Shown: in pieces, positions 17,198 to 26,184 of the stretch
Layout: each line of letters opens with the position of its first letter
How positions within the stretch are numbered: position 1 is the first letter of the stretch
Origin: Andeanibacterium sp035497315
GTDB lineage: Bacteria; Pseudomonadota; Alphaproteobacteria; Sphingomonadales; Sphingomonadaceae
Length of the DNA: 64,000 bases
NCBI GenBank assembly: GCA_035497315.1
Contig: DATJDU010000079.1
Location: forward strand, 11,408 to 75,407
Direction of reading: 5' to 3'
Position numbers and translations under genes: made by a program
Notes under the pieces: generated by a model
The model's input: only the letters and a program-made list of their open reading frames with translations
What the model was told of the DNA's origin: nothing
Database searches by the model: none

Positions 17198-17995
17198 TTA
17201 GTGAAGATTCTCGGCATCATTGATGTAGAGCGATGCCAGCAGCGCGAAGACGTAGGCCTGAATGCCGGCCACCAGAATCTCCAGCGCGCAGATCGCAACC
17301 ATCAACGCAAAGCTCAGGATCGAGACCACCGGGCCGATACCGCTGGATGCGGCATTGATCCCGTCGATCACGAAGCTCGAAAGCACTTCCAGCAGCACGT
17401 GGCCAGCCATCATCGCGACGAAAAGTCGCAGACCCAGGCTGAAGGGCCGCACCATGAAGCTGACCAGCTCGATGAGGAAGATCATCGGGATCATCGGCAG
17501 CGGCGTGCCGTGCGGCACAAACAGCGAGAAGAAGTGCAGCTTGTGCTTCCAGAAACCCACCACCAGCACGATCAGGAAAGACATGATCGCCAGAACGCCG
17601 GTTACCGTGAAGTGACTGGTGGACGTGAATGCGTGAACCCCGACCAGACCCAAGGGCAGCGGAAGCAGGCCCAGCAGGTTGGCGAAGAGAATGAACATGA
17701 AGATCGAAAAGATATACGGAACGTACTTCTTTCCGGCCGGGCCGACGTTGGCGGACAGCAGATTGTCGATGAAACCGGTAAAGCTCTCGACAGCCATCTG
17801 CCAGCGGCCGGGCACAAGCTCGCGCTTCATGCCACCAGCCACGAAGATCCACAGCGCAACGGCGGCAATTGCCATCCACAGCGCGCTGTTGGTGAAGGCA
17901 ATGTTGTAACCTGCCAGCTCCCAGTGCTGCGTACCGAACATGGGTTCGATAGCGAACTGGTGCATCGGGTCGACCTTGGCTTCTTCGCCTGCCAC
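17198..17995 (-). CDS. atpB: F0F1 ATP synthase subunit a
   Basis: This 265-residue membrane protein forms the proton half-channels against the c-ring. The essential arginine is visible as Arg190 in FSLGLRLFVAMMAGH. Several membrane helices and the HGTPLP loop match the alphaproteobacterial family. Translation starts at GTG 17995, with a possible alternative at the Met ten codons later. It sits between atpI and atpE. Confidence 0.96.
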   Translation of the reverse strand: MAGEEAKVDPMHQFAIEPMFGTQHWELAGYNIAFTNSALWMAIAAVALWIFVAGGMKRELVPGRWQMAVESFTGFIDNLLSANVGPAGKKYVPYIFSIFMFILFANLLGLLPLPLGLVGVHAFTSTSHFTVTGVLAIMSFLIVLVVGFWKHKLHFFSLFVPHGTPLPMIPMIFLIELVSFMVRPFSLGLRLFVAMMAGHVLLEVLSSFVIDGINAASSGIGPVVSILSFALMVAICALEILVAGIQAYVFALLASLYINDAENLH

Positions 17996-18049
17996 TCTAG
18001 CGTCCCTGTGCCAATGAACGGCAGCGCCCTTCCTCCCCCATGCTCGGGA

Positions 18050-18367
18050 TCAGTCAGGACGCTGGTTCGAAATCCGAATAATGTTCCTGAAGGCAACGAT
18101 AATTCCGAAGAACATCATCACCAACAGACCCCAGGGCAGAGTTCCCGCGAACCGGTCGAATACCCAACCGATCAGCGCTCCACCACCGATCCCCCCCAGC
18201 AAATCCGCCAGCACCCGGTTACCTGTGCGGTAATTCGCATCGGCACCTTGCACTTGCGGCTTGTTGCGCTGCTCTTCCCGCTCGCGTGCGGCCTTCAGCC
18301 GCTCATCGAGCGCGTCGATTCGCGCATCTTCGCCGATAGGGTCTCGGGCAGTCTCGTCCTCACTCAT
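18050..18367 (-). CDS. atpI: AtpZ/AtpI family ATP synthase assembly protein
   Basis: This 105-residue protein has a charged N-terminal half and two membrane helices (about residues 53-73 and 78-95). It lies first in the F0 operon, as AtpI does. AtpI-type proteins help assemble the c-ring or transport magnesium, depending on species. The F1 genes (atpHAGDC) are not in the window, in line with the separate F0 and F1 operons of alphaproteobacteria. Confidence 0.85.
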   Translation of the reverse strand: MSEDETARDPIGEDARIDALDERLKAAREREEQRNKPQVQGADANYRTGNRVLADLLGGIGGGALIGWVFDRFAGTLPWGLLVMMFFGIIVAFRNIIRISNQRPD

Positions 18368-18483
18368 ACTGCCTTCCTAATAAGGAGATGCAGCACAAGC
18401 AAATCCGCCCCTGCCGAGGGCGCCGCCCCCTTAGGCGGGGGGTATTCGCAAGTCAACCGCAAGCCGCGCCTCAAGCGGGCATG

Positions 18484-18520
18484 AAAAAGGCCTTCCCGCG
18501 AAACTCGCGCAGGAAGGCCT
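18484..18520 (-). terminator. rho-independent terminator of the ydbH-ynbE-ydbL operon
   Basis: On the minus strand the stem AGGCCTTCC/GGAAGGCCT, with an inner CGCG pairing, is followed by TTTTT. It lies 22 bp beyond the ydbL stop and ahead of atpI. Confidence 0.85.
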
Positions 18521-18542
18521 GATAAGTGCCGGATTTCCGCCC

Positions 18543-18935
18543 TTACGGGCAGCGCGCGTCGCGCTGGGGCAGTTCACCGGCCGAACGGGTTTTCCATGTC
18601 CCGTCGGGAGCCTGGTATTTTTCGCCCGGCGCAGTGTCGCGGATGTTCTTGCAGCCGGCACCGAAGGCGAACTCCTCCACCGACACGCTCGCACCCTGCG
18701 CGCCCTGCGTATAGACGGCCTTGCGCTTGATATTGAGATCCTTGACCATCTTGTCGACGTCAGCCGGCACGGAGCCGACCGTGCCCAGATAACCATCCAT
18801 CTTCTCGCCCACCTGGCCCGAACTGCGCGCTGCCTGATAGGCAGGATCGCGCTGCGCGGCAGCTGGAGCGGCGACAAGGGCCATCGCGGCAAAAGCCGCG
18901 GCCAAGTGGAAGAATGTATGAGCCGGTTTCTTCAT
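18543..18935 (-). CDS. ydbL: YdbL-like periplasmic protein (DUF1318)
   Basis: This 130-residue protein has a Sec signal peptide ending AAPAAAQ. It then has a DUF1318/YdbL-like domain containing YQAARSSGQVGEKMDGYLG. Two cysteines lie near the C-terminus (GAGCKN and DARC). In E. coli YdbL is a periplasmic helper of the YdbH-YnbE lipid-transport bridge. The ATG at 18935 is preferred because AGG lies seven bases upstream and it gives an MKK start. It is the last gene of the three-gene operon, 17 bp after ynbE. Relative to E. coli, the extra C-terminal region is longer. Confidence 0.85.
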   Translation of the reverse strand: MKKPAHTFFHLAAAFAAMALVAAPAAAQRDPAYQAARSSGQVGEKMDGYLGTVGSVPADVDKMVKDLNIKRKAVYTQGAQGASVSVEEFAFGAGCKNIRDTAPGEKYQAPDGTWKTRSAGELPQRDARCP

Positions 18936-18952
18936 CATATCGCCTGCCACTT

Positions 18953-19210
18953 TCAGAAAATTCCCTGATTCTGCTCGATCGTTTCCTGCACCTGGTTCTC
19001 GATCTTGTAGAGAACCTCCTGCTTGATGTTGATGTTGAGCTCGATCACGATCTTGTCCTCAGGGGCCTTGATCGTGATGCAGCCTCCCAGAGCGATCAAC
19101 CCCGGCACCAGCATCAGCACTTTGGCCTTCCCGACGAGTCCCTTGCTAAGTGTCTCCATGGGCACCTTATGCGCCGGGCCTTTCGGGAAGGTCAATTTCG
19201 GGGATGTCAT
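18953..19210 (-). CDS. ynbE: YnbE-like outer-membrane lipoprotein
   Basis: This 85-residue protein carries a lipobox around LIALGGC (Cys44). A short beta-prone mature part follows, KIVIELNINIKQEVLYKIENQV. In E. coli YnbE is an outer-membrane lipoprotein that stacks onto the YdbH C-terminus to complete an intermembrane bridge. The start overlaps the ydbH stop as ATGA. A shorter start at Met18 is also possible and would give a more usual signal-peptide length. Confidence 0.87.
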   Translation of the reverse strand: MTSPKLTFPKGPAHKVPMETLSKGLVGKAKVLMLVPGLIALGGCITIKAPEDKIVIELNINIKQEVLYKIENQVQETIEQNQGIF

Positions 19211-22200
19211 GGCACTTGCTCACTTTCTGGGGGCTGAATGCCGGATTCATCATCCGGAAGGTCTGTCGCCTCCGGCACAGGAGGCTTGAGCGTAGGATTT
19301 TCGATTATCATGCCGTTCCCGTCGATCAGGCCAAGATCGCGCGGATCGCGAGCCAGGGCGGGATCATACATCGACTTGAAGCTGCCAATGAGCTGGTAGA
19401 ACGGCGCGTGGATGTTCACATTGAAGCGGATCGGCAATTTGGCGATCTGCCGGGTGACGATGTTCTTTGACGTTCCATCGCCCTGCCGAATTCCGTCGAA
19501 GCGCACCCTGGTGACGATCTCTCCGGTAAGCGAGCCTTCCAGTGCGATCTCCATCTGCCGGTAATCAAGCGACTTAAGCGCCTCGAAGGCGTAGTTGGCG
19601 AAGGGATTCATGTCCTCATAGGTCAACTTCCCGACATAGGAGACATTACCCCCAGGCGGGCGAGAACTGAGGGCCCCGCCTTCGATCCGGCCACCATTTT
19701 CGTCAAATACCAGAGGAACCCGACCGTCGAAGGTGCCGGTGGCCGAGATATTGGCAAGGGCCATTCGCTCAACAAACTGGGCCGCGTCCACTCCTTCAAG
19801 CTGAAGCACGAAGCGTCGCTCTTCTGGCTCCGCCATGCGGATCATCGCCGGTTCCAGCACTAGCGCCCCGCCGATAAAGGGCCAGCGTCCGCCATTGATG
19901 ACCATGGTGTGATTATCGCGAATCTCGTAGCGTAGCTCGCCACTCTCAACCTCGATACCGGGGTTGAACGACCGGATCTGGAGCCGCTGATCAGGCGCAG
20001 TGACCATGCCGAGGAGATCGGTAAAGGTGATCGTACCCGAAACGCCCTGCACCGGGCCAAAGGCTGCGGCAAAGTCGAAGTCCCGGGTCGAGAAGCTGCC
20101 GCTGCTCGTGATTGTTTCCGGCGTCCAGTCGATCCGTCCCTTGCCCGTTACCGTCCCGTTCGCATTGGCGACAAGGCCCAGGGCAAGCCCGGTCAGCGTG
20201 TCGGGCTGCATGTCCTGATCGAAGACGATGCCAGGTATATCGAGATCGGCGTAACCGACGCCGGCAGAAAGATCGTGCACGATATCCGCCACCGCCACGC
20301 TGCGATCGCTCTTCGGTTCGCGCAGCACGGCATTCGCCGTGACGCGGTTATCCACGAGCGACAGCGTGGCATCGCGCGCCACCAGCGGCTCGAACCTGCC
20401 CGGCGCCTGTCGGTCCACCAGTCGGAAAGCACCATCGGTGAGGTCCAGCCGGCCATTGGCGAAACGCCAATTGCCAGAGGCATCCAACAGGTCCAGCGGC
20501 ACGGCGAACAGCTTGGCATCGGTGCCGGAGAAACTGCCCGCGATCTCATCCGCAATGCGCGCGTCGATCTGACTCAGGCGGAAACGCGTGGGGGCATCGG
20601 CCCCGCCCATGGTTACATCCACATCATGCGCCACAAGCGTGCCCGGCCAGGCGAAGCCAACCGCGCCGGATTTGAGGTGTAGCGGCGTGGCACCCATCGT
20701 GCCCGACAGGTCGAGTGACGGCGCACCCGCTGCGACGCGCAGGCCGCGCCCATCACTGCGGACAATGGCACTGCCCGTGGGCGGGCAGAGTTGGAGCGTG
20801 CGCCCCTCAAGCGTCAGGCTGGCGAGCGCGAGGTGCTCAAATCCTATCGTCGCACAACCGCGCCACAGCGTAAGCCCCTGCTTTGGCGACCAATTGCCGT
20901 CAAAGGGAACCACCAGCCCTTGTGCCGATCCGCCGGGAATCGCACCACTGGCCAGCGCACGACCGGTGAACACCACTGCGCCACTGGATTCTTGCACCAC
21001 GGTGAGGTCCGGCAGTTCCAGGCTCCCTCCCCCTGCGCTATAGCGCGCCATGCGCATCTTGAGTTCCGCTGCGCCTCGCCCGCCCCGGCTTTCCATGCGG
21101 CCGTTGATCTGCGGCAACCCGGCACCGCCAGTGGTAAAATTGCCCGAAAAACGCGGCGCACCGCCCTCGCTGCTACCTGCAAGCTGGAAGCGGGACAGCG
21201 CCAGCAATATCGTTCCACTCGATCCGCGCAGTCGTGCTTGCGGCATGACGAGGCTTAGCATGTCGCCAGTCTTGCGCAGAGTGATCTCAGTCGAAAGATC
21301 GCTATCGCGCCCTTCCCTCGCCAGCGCGCTGCGAATCTGGGTGAGCATGGGGCCAAGCAAGGTACCGTCCGCCGATTTTGCTGCATCACCCAGCGCGATA
21401 TCGAGCGCCTGGCCCGGACGCAGCCCCGTCCCCTCGACATTCGCCTGCACTTCCACCCGCGACAAGCCGTCCCGCGTACGTGCCGAGCCTTCCAGTGCAA
21501 GCGAATCGAGCGCTAGCTGCGGCGTTCGAACGCCACCGAAGCCCAGATCATATTGCGCAGTCAGCGAATTCTTGCGCCAGGTGAATTTGCTAGCGCCATC
21601 TAGGCCGTCGAGCCGGTTTTCGCCCAGCGCGAAGCTCTTGCCTGCGAGCCTGGCTTCGCCTTCCACCCCGTCGAGCGTACGGTCTACCCGTGTCGTCAGT
21701 TCAACCGCCAGATCGCGCAGCCCGGCACCATTGCCGGGGCAATCGAGCGCGCTCAGCCGCAAGGGGCCGGAAAACCCCGGCCGCTCCGCGTCGATCGAAA
21801 TCTTGCCAAACAGCGTTGCCTTGCTGGCAGTGCAGCCTTCTGCTTCCAGAATCGGGGCATTGGCGGCAAGGATACCGGCAAATCCACCACGCAGATTACC
21901 CCGGCCCTGTGCCTTCACACCGACAGGGCCGTAATCGCTTTCCAGCAGGGCGCGGCCGTCCACCAGATCCAGATCAAGGTCGGGAAAACTGAAGGGCTCT
22001 TTCGAATCCTGCTCGAACAGCAGCTTGTCGAGCGCGCCGAAGCTGAGTTTCCCATCGCGATAACTGCCAAAAAGGCGCGGACGCACCACCTTGACCTTGC
22101 CGAGCTGCACGAAGGGGAAGCGTGGTTCCAGCGTGACCTCCACCCGTTCGATGGTGAGGTCCGGCCGAGCGGGATCACCCACTACGATATCGGTGAGAAT

Positions 22201-22428
22201 CTGTTGCTGCGGGCCGATCGATTCGATCTTGTAAGTAGCCGTCACCCCCAGCTTTTCGAGCTGTCCGGTGATGATATCGTCAGCTAGGCGTTCACGCGAT
22301 GTCCACACGACGATGCCCGCCGTGGCGAGCAATATCGCCAGCACGCCCGCAATGCGCCGCCCGGTCCTGCGGCGGCGCGGAGCTGGCGCCTCAGCCTCTT
22401 CGGCCAATTCCTCGTTCTGCTCCGCCAT
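19207..22428 (-). CDS. ydbH: YdbH-like intermembrane phospholipid transport protein (AsmA-like)
   Basis: This protein of about 1073 residues has a charged N-terminus and one membrane anchor (about residues 25-45, AGVLAILLATAGIVVW). A very long beta-rich periplasmic region follows, of the repeating-groove type seen in AsmA/YdbH proteins. YdbH is one of the three partly redundant AsmA-like proteins (with TamB and YhdP) that carry phospholipids from inner to outer membrane in E. coli. The ATG at 22428 was chosen; a TTG seven codons upstream is possible. It is the first gene of the ydbH-ynbE-ydbL operon and is divergent from radC. Confidence 0.88.
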   Translation of the reverse strand: MAEQNEELAEEAEAPAPRRRRTGRRIAGVLAILLATAGIVVWTSRERLADDIITGQLEKLGVTATYKIESIGPQQQILTDIVVGDPARPDLTIERVEVTLEPRFPFVQLGKVKVVRPRLFGSYRDGKLSFGALDKLLFEQDSKEPFSFPDLDLDLVDGRALLESDYGPVGVKAQGRGNLRGGFAGILAANAPILEAEGCTASKATLFGKISIDAERPGFSGPLRLSALDCPGNGAGLRDLAVELTTRVDRTLDGVEGEARLAGKSFALGENRLDGLDGASKFTWRKNSLTAQYDLGFGGVRTPQLALDSLALEGSARTRDGLSRVEVQANVEGTGLRPGQALDIALGDAAKSADGTLLGPMLTQIRSALAREGRDSDLSTEITLRKTGDMLSLVMPQARLRGSSGTILLALSRFQLAGSSEGGAPRFSGNFTTGGAGLPQINGRMESRGGRGAAELKMRMARYSAGGGSLELPDLTVVQESSGAVVFTGRALASGAIPGGSAQGLVVPFDGNWSPKQGLTLWRGCATIGFEHLALASLTLEGRTLQLCPPTGSAIVRSDGRGLRVAAGAPSLDLSGTMGATPLHLKSGAVGFAWPGTLVAHDVDVTMGGADAPTRFRLSQIDARIADEIAGSFSGTDAKLFAVPLDLLDASGNWRFANGRLDLTDGAFRLVDRQAPGRFEPLVARDATLSLVDNRVTANAVLREPKSDRSVAVADIVHDLSAGVGYADLDIPGIVFDQDMQPDTLTGLALGLVANANGTVTGKGRIDWTPETITSSGSFSTRDFDFAAAFGPVQGVSGTITFTDLLGMVTAPDQRLQIRSFNPGIEVESGELRYEIRDNHTMVINGGRWPFIGGALVLEPAMIRMAEPEERRFVLQLEGVDAAQFVERMALANISATGTFDGRVPLVFDENGGRIEGGALSSRPPGGNVSYVGKLTYEDMNPFANYAFEALKSLDYRQMEIALEGSLTGEIVTRVRFDGIRQGDGTSKNIVTRQIAKLPIRFNVNIHAPFYQLIGSFKSMYDPALARDPRDLGLIDGNGMIIENPTLKPPVPEATDLPDDESGIQPPESEQVP

Positions 22429-22508
22429 CGTCCCCACACTTGCGCGCAAGCACGGCTAAAGGCAATGCACTGCACGCGGGATGAACGCCTCAAAGGGGGA
22501 TATGGCGG

Positions 22509-23201
22509 TTGGCCGGGGATAGCGAGACGAGTGAAGATGCCGCCGGACACCGCGCCCGCCTGCGCCAGCGCTTGCTGGAAGGCGGGGACGATGCGCTGGC
22601 CGATCACGAGGTGATCGAATATCTGCTGATGACTGCCCGTCCCCGGATCGACACCAAGCCGATAGCAAAATCGCTCATTCGCCGATTCGGCTCGCTTGCC
22701 GCAGTGCTCAATGCCGATGCGCGAGTGCTGGCCGAACATCCCCAGATGGGCGAGACCTCCGCCGCCGCGCTCAAGATCGTCGCCCTCGCCGCCCGTCGCC
22801 TTGCCCGCCAGCAGATGCGCGAGCAGCCGGTGCTGGGCAGCTGGCAGGCGCTGATCGATTATCTGAGGATCGACATGGCGCATCTGACGGTGGAGCGTGT
22901 GCGCGTGCTCTATCTCAACACCCAGAACATGCTGATCCTGGACGAGCATGTGGGTGACGGTTCGATCGACGAAGCGGCGATCCACCCGCGCGAAGTGATC
23001 CGCCGCGCGCTGGATATCGGTGCGACCGCGCTGATCCTGGTGCACAACCACCCCTCGGGCTCGCCCGAGCCCAGCCGCGCCGACATCCAGATCACCAACC
23101 GCATCGCGGAGGCCGGACGCCTATTGGGGATCGTGGTCCACGATCATGTGATCATCGGGCGCGAGGGGCATGTCTCGCTTAAGGCCAAGGGGCTCATCTG
23201 A
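22509..23201 (+). CDS. radC: RadC family JAB1/MPN-domain protein
   Basis: This 230-residue protein has an N-terminal helix-hairpin-helix-like part (residues 10-90). Its JAB1/MPN metalloprotease-like domain carries the metal motif HNHPSGSPEPSRAD (His179, His181, Asp192). RadC was once linked to DNA repair, but its enzymatic role is unsettled. Translation starts at TTG 22509, which has an AAGGGGGA site eight bases upstream; the nearby ATG at 22502 runs into a stop after six codons. Confidence 0.93.
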   Translation: MAGDSETSEDAAGHRARLRQRLLEGGDDALADHEVIEYLLMTARPRIDTKPIAKSLIRRFGSLAAVLNADARVLAEHPQMGETSAAALKIVALAARRLARQQMREQPVLGSWQALIDYLRIDMAHLTVERVRVLYLNTQNMLILDEHVGDGSIDEAAIHPREVIRRALDIGATALILVHNHPSGSPEPSRADIQITNRIAEAGRLLGIVVHDHVIIGREGHVSLKAKGLI

Positions 23202-23205
23202 AAGA

Positions 23206-26004
23206 TCAGTCTTTCGGTGGTTCGATGCCATAGCGGGCATAGGTGGACTTCAGCCCCGGGTTCATCCGCAGCGCCAGCGCCACGTCCTTCGCCCCCTGCG
23301 CGTCACCCAGCTTCGTGCGCACGATACCGCGCATGAAGAGCGAATTGGCCAGCCCCGGCGCCCCGCTGAGCGCGGCGTTGAGATCGGCCAGCGCATCTTC
23401 CATCCGGCCGAGGCGGAAATAGGCCATCGCCCGGCTGTCCAGCACCGGCGGAGACCAGCCGCCGCTCTCCACCGCGCGGGTGCATTGCGCCAGCATGATG
23501 TCTTCGCGCACCTGCCACACGCTCATGTGCCAGCACAGATTGTTGAGCACTTCCGGATCGCCCGGCCGTTCTACCAGCAGCTTGTCGAGCAATTGCAGGC
23601 CCTGCTCCGCCTTGCCGGACATGCCCAGCAATTGTGCCTTCACTACCACTGCGGCGAAGTGGTCCTCGAAATCATCTTCGTAGGTATCGACTAGTTCCAG
23701 CGCCTCGCTCACTTCGCCGATCTCGGCCATGGCCTGCGCCTCGGCCAGCGCATTTTGGGGCGTGGGATCGAGTTCGAAGGCCTTGCGCACCGCCTCGAGG
23801 GATTCGTCCGGCTTGCCCAGCCCCACCAGCAGATTGGCCCGGCTGAAATAGGCGGAAGTGGTGGGTTCCAGCGCAATTGCCTCGTCCACATCCGCCAGCG
23901 CGCCTTCCCAGTCGAGAATGCCGCTGCGGAAGTTCGCCCGGTCGAGATAAGGCATGGCGCTGTCCGGTTCCTTCGCGATCAGCGCGGCATAGGCCTTTTC
24001 AACCGGGGCGAGCCGGGCCCGGTCCTTCTCGCCAGTGAGTTCCCATTGGCGCCTGGCCGTTTCCGGCGCCCGCAGGCTGAGCTTGCCGGCGGCAAAGCGC
24101 GCGGCCTTGGCCTTTTCGGCGGAGATTTCCTTCGGATCGACCTCCACCAGACTGGAAGCCAGCTCCTCTTCGACAGTGAGTATGCCCTTATCGAGCACAG
24201 CCTCGCGCTTGATCCGGGTTCCGGCGATCACGCTATCGACGACCTCCCGCCCCCGCACGTCATAGCCCTCGCCCCCTTCGGGCAAGATCACCTTCACTCT
24301 GGTACGGAAGCCATAGGGCCCCGCCATCTGCACCGGAATGTCGCGCCAGGCCTTGCGGGCACGATCGGGCGTGAAGCTGAAATCGCTGGAGGGCATAGCT
24401 GGCAGATATTCGCGTGCGATTCCGCGCTCGAATGTCCACATCGGCCTGGTGATGCCGGAAGCGGTAATCACCGCATGGGCGGCGTCCTCGTCATAAGTGA
24501 TGGAGAAGTCCAGCAGGCTGCCTGCGCCCACCAGCGTATCCATGAAATTGTCCACCAGCGTGCCGCGTGTCTTATCGTCGGGCTGCGACACCCAGGTACG
24601 GACCACAGCACCCAGCGTCCCCGTCAGCTCGATGCGCGCATTGTAAAGCGAGGGCATGTCCACCCCGGCCGACTGGTCGAGCGTAAGGTCCAGCGTCCGG
24701 TCAGGCGTGGTCAGTTCCCGCTGCACCAGCGGCACCAGATCGGAGCCTTGCGGCCGGATCGGCAGGGCATAGCGGAAGGGCGGAACCGCCCCGATATTCG
24801 CCATGCGGGTGCCCGATGCCGTGCCGTCCAGCCAGTAATCTTCCCCCCCGATGGTGGCGCGCACGATCATATGGTCGAAATCTGCCGGCATGGGCAGCAA
24901 TTCGGGCGCGGAATCACCGGAGGTGCTGTGCACCACCACTACATCGGAAGGGATGCCCATGCGGCGCAGCATTGCCAGCAGCAGCAGCGACTTGGCCTTG
25001 CAATCGCCATAGCGCAATTGCCAGGTCTCTTCCGGCTTTTGCGGCAGGTAATTCCCGCCATCCAGCCCATTGGCGAGATAGCTCACATCGTCCTGCACGA
25101 TGCGCAGGGCGGCCGCGGCACGCTCCAGCGAACTGTGCGTCTTCTTCATGATCGCATCGACCTTGCCGGCCAATTCGCCCTTGGGGTCGAGCGTGCCTTC
25201 GGTGGCGAAATGCGGGGCCAGCGTCTTCGATACGTCCTGCCAGTCCGCAAAACTGCCCAGTTGCAACAGCGGGGTACGATGATAGCGCGGGGGAGCATCG
25301 GGCGGCACGTCCTCCCTCTCGGCCAGCGGCAGGTCGATCTCGAGCACCTTATATTCGCCCTGGTCGCGCGGCATGACACCATCCGCGCCCGGCCCGGCCC
25401 GCCACTGGATCGGCTGGTCTGCCTTCCATGAGACTTTAACCCGCCCACGCCCGATCTGCAGCGGAGCCACCGGCAGGCTGTCGATCGACTGGACCTTGCT
25501 GCCCAGTGCCTGATCGGCCTGGACGGTGGTGTAGGCCACGCGCACCACATCGCCCACGCGCAGGCCCGGCACGGCCAGCGTGGCGGTTAGAAGCCCGTTG
25601 ATCGAACGTTGTTCAAGCTGTTGTTCGCGCCGCAGCACCGTGAAACGCGCGCCTTGCGCAATCACGTCCACAGTCTGGCCCCCGCGCAGGATTTCCACGC
25701 GATTGACGATCAGATCGCCCTTGTCGGGAATCCACGAGGCCGAAAGCGTACCCGCAGAGGCAAGCGAATCGGGGCTGTCGATGCGGAAGGCGACATCGCG
25801 ATAATCCCACACCTTCGCACCATCGAGGCGCTTCTGGATATCCACCATCAGCACAGCCGGGCCAGACGCCTTCTCCGCATCGGTAAGGGCAATCGGATCG
25901 ACCCAGGCTGGCGCGGGCTGATAGAGCGGGTCTTCGCCCGCCAGCACCGGGGCCGCGCTGCACAACAAGATTGTAACCAGGCCAAAATGGCGCGCGCGCA
26001 ACAT
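23206..26004 (-). CDS. secreted DUF3857/transglutaminase-like protein with C-terminal TPR repeats
   Basis: This 932-residue protein has a signal peptide (cleaved near VLAGEDP, residue 24). A DUF3857 domain of about 200 residues follows, then a transglutaminase-like core containing RYGDCKAKSLLLLAMLRRMG, whose Cys fits the catalytic position. A beta-rich middle comes next. The last 300 residues are TPR repeats (motifs such as AEAQAMAEIGEVSEALELVD). DUF3857-transglutaminase proteins are common in Sphingomonadales and Bacteroidetes; an envelope function is likely but not established. The start MLRARHFGL at 26004 matches the signal peptide. It ends 4 bp past the convergent radC stop and is divergent from purB. 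Confidence 0.82.
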   Translation of the reverse strand: MLRARHFGLVTILLCSAAPVLAGEDPLYQPAPAWVDPIALTDAEKASGPAVLMVDIQKRLDGAKVWDYRDVAFRIDSPDSLASAGTLSASWIPDKGDLIVNRVEILRGGQTVDVIAQGARFTVLRREQQLEQRSINGLLTATLAVPGLRVGDVVRVAYTTVQADQALGSKVQSIDSLPVAPLQIGRGRVKVSWKADQPIQWRAGPGADGVMPRDQGEYKVLEIDLPLAEREDVPPDAPPRYHRTPLLQLGSFADWQDVSKTLAPHFATEGTLDPKGELAGKVDAIMKKTHSSLERAAAALRIVQDDVSYLANGLDGGNYLPQKPEETWQLRYGDCKAKSLLLLAMLRRMGIPSDVVVVHSTSGDSAPELLPMPADFDHMIVRATIGGEDYWLDGTASGTRMANIGAVPPFRYALPIRPQGSDLVPLVQRELTTPDRTLDLTLDQSAGVDMPSLYNARIELTGTLGAVVRTWVSQPDDKTRGTLVDNFMDTLVGAGSLLDFSITYDEDAAHAVITASGITRPMWTFERGIAREYLPAMPSSDFSFTPDRARKAWRDIPVQMAGPYGFRTRVKVILPEGGEGYDVRGREVVDSVIAGTRIKREAVLDKGILTVEEELASSLVEVDPKEISAEKAKAARFAAGKLSLRAPETARRQWELTGEKDRARLAPVEKAYAALIAKEPDSAMPYLDRANFRSGILDWEGALADVDEAIALEPTTSAYFSRANLLVGLGKPDESLEAVRKAFELDPTPQNALAEAQAMAEIGEVSEALELVDTYEDDFEDHFAAVVVKAQLLGMSGKAEQGLQLLDKLLVERPGDPEVLNNLCWHMSVWQVREDIMLAQCTRAVESGGWSPPVLDSRAMAYFRLGRMEDALADLNAALSGAPGLANSLFMRGIVRTKLGDAQGAKDVALALRMNPGLKSTYARYGIEPPKD

Positions 26005-26184
26005 ATGATATTCCCGTCTTGTCCAGCAGCGTTCGGTGGGCGGTTCTGGCAGAGCGCCACAGGCTCCGCAATCGCAAGCTGATCCACCGACGGCCACCCC
26101 GGGAATGTGTCGCCCTTGCCAAATCGGGGCTCTGCGCCTAGCCGCCCGGGCTGGAAGTTTCACATCAAAGTCCGGAGTTTGTCC

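Noticed and set aside
23755..25431. 558-codon plus-strand frame opposite the DUF3857 protein
   Set aside because: It is a shadow frame; the minus-strand protein has signal peptide, domains and TPR repeats.
26031..26046. GTTC...GTTC upstream of the DUF3857 gene
   Set aside because: The spacer is eight bases, not seven, so it is not a LexA box of the local type.
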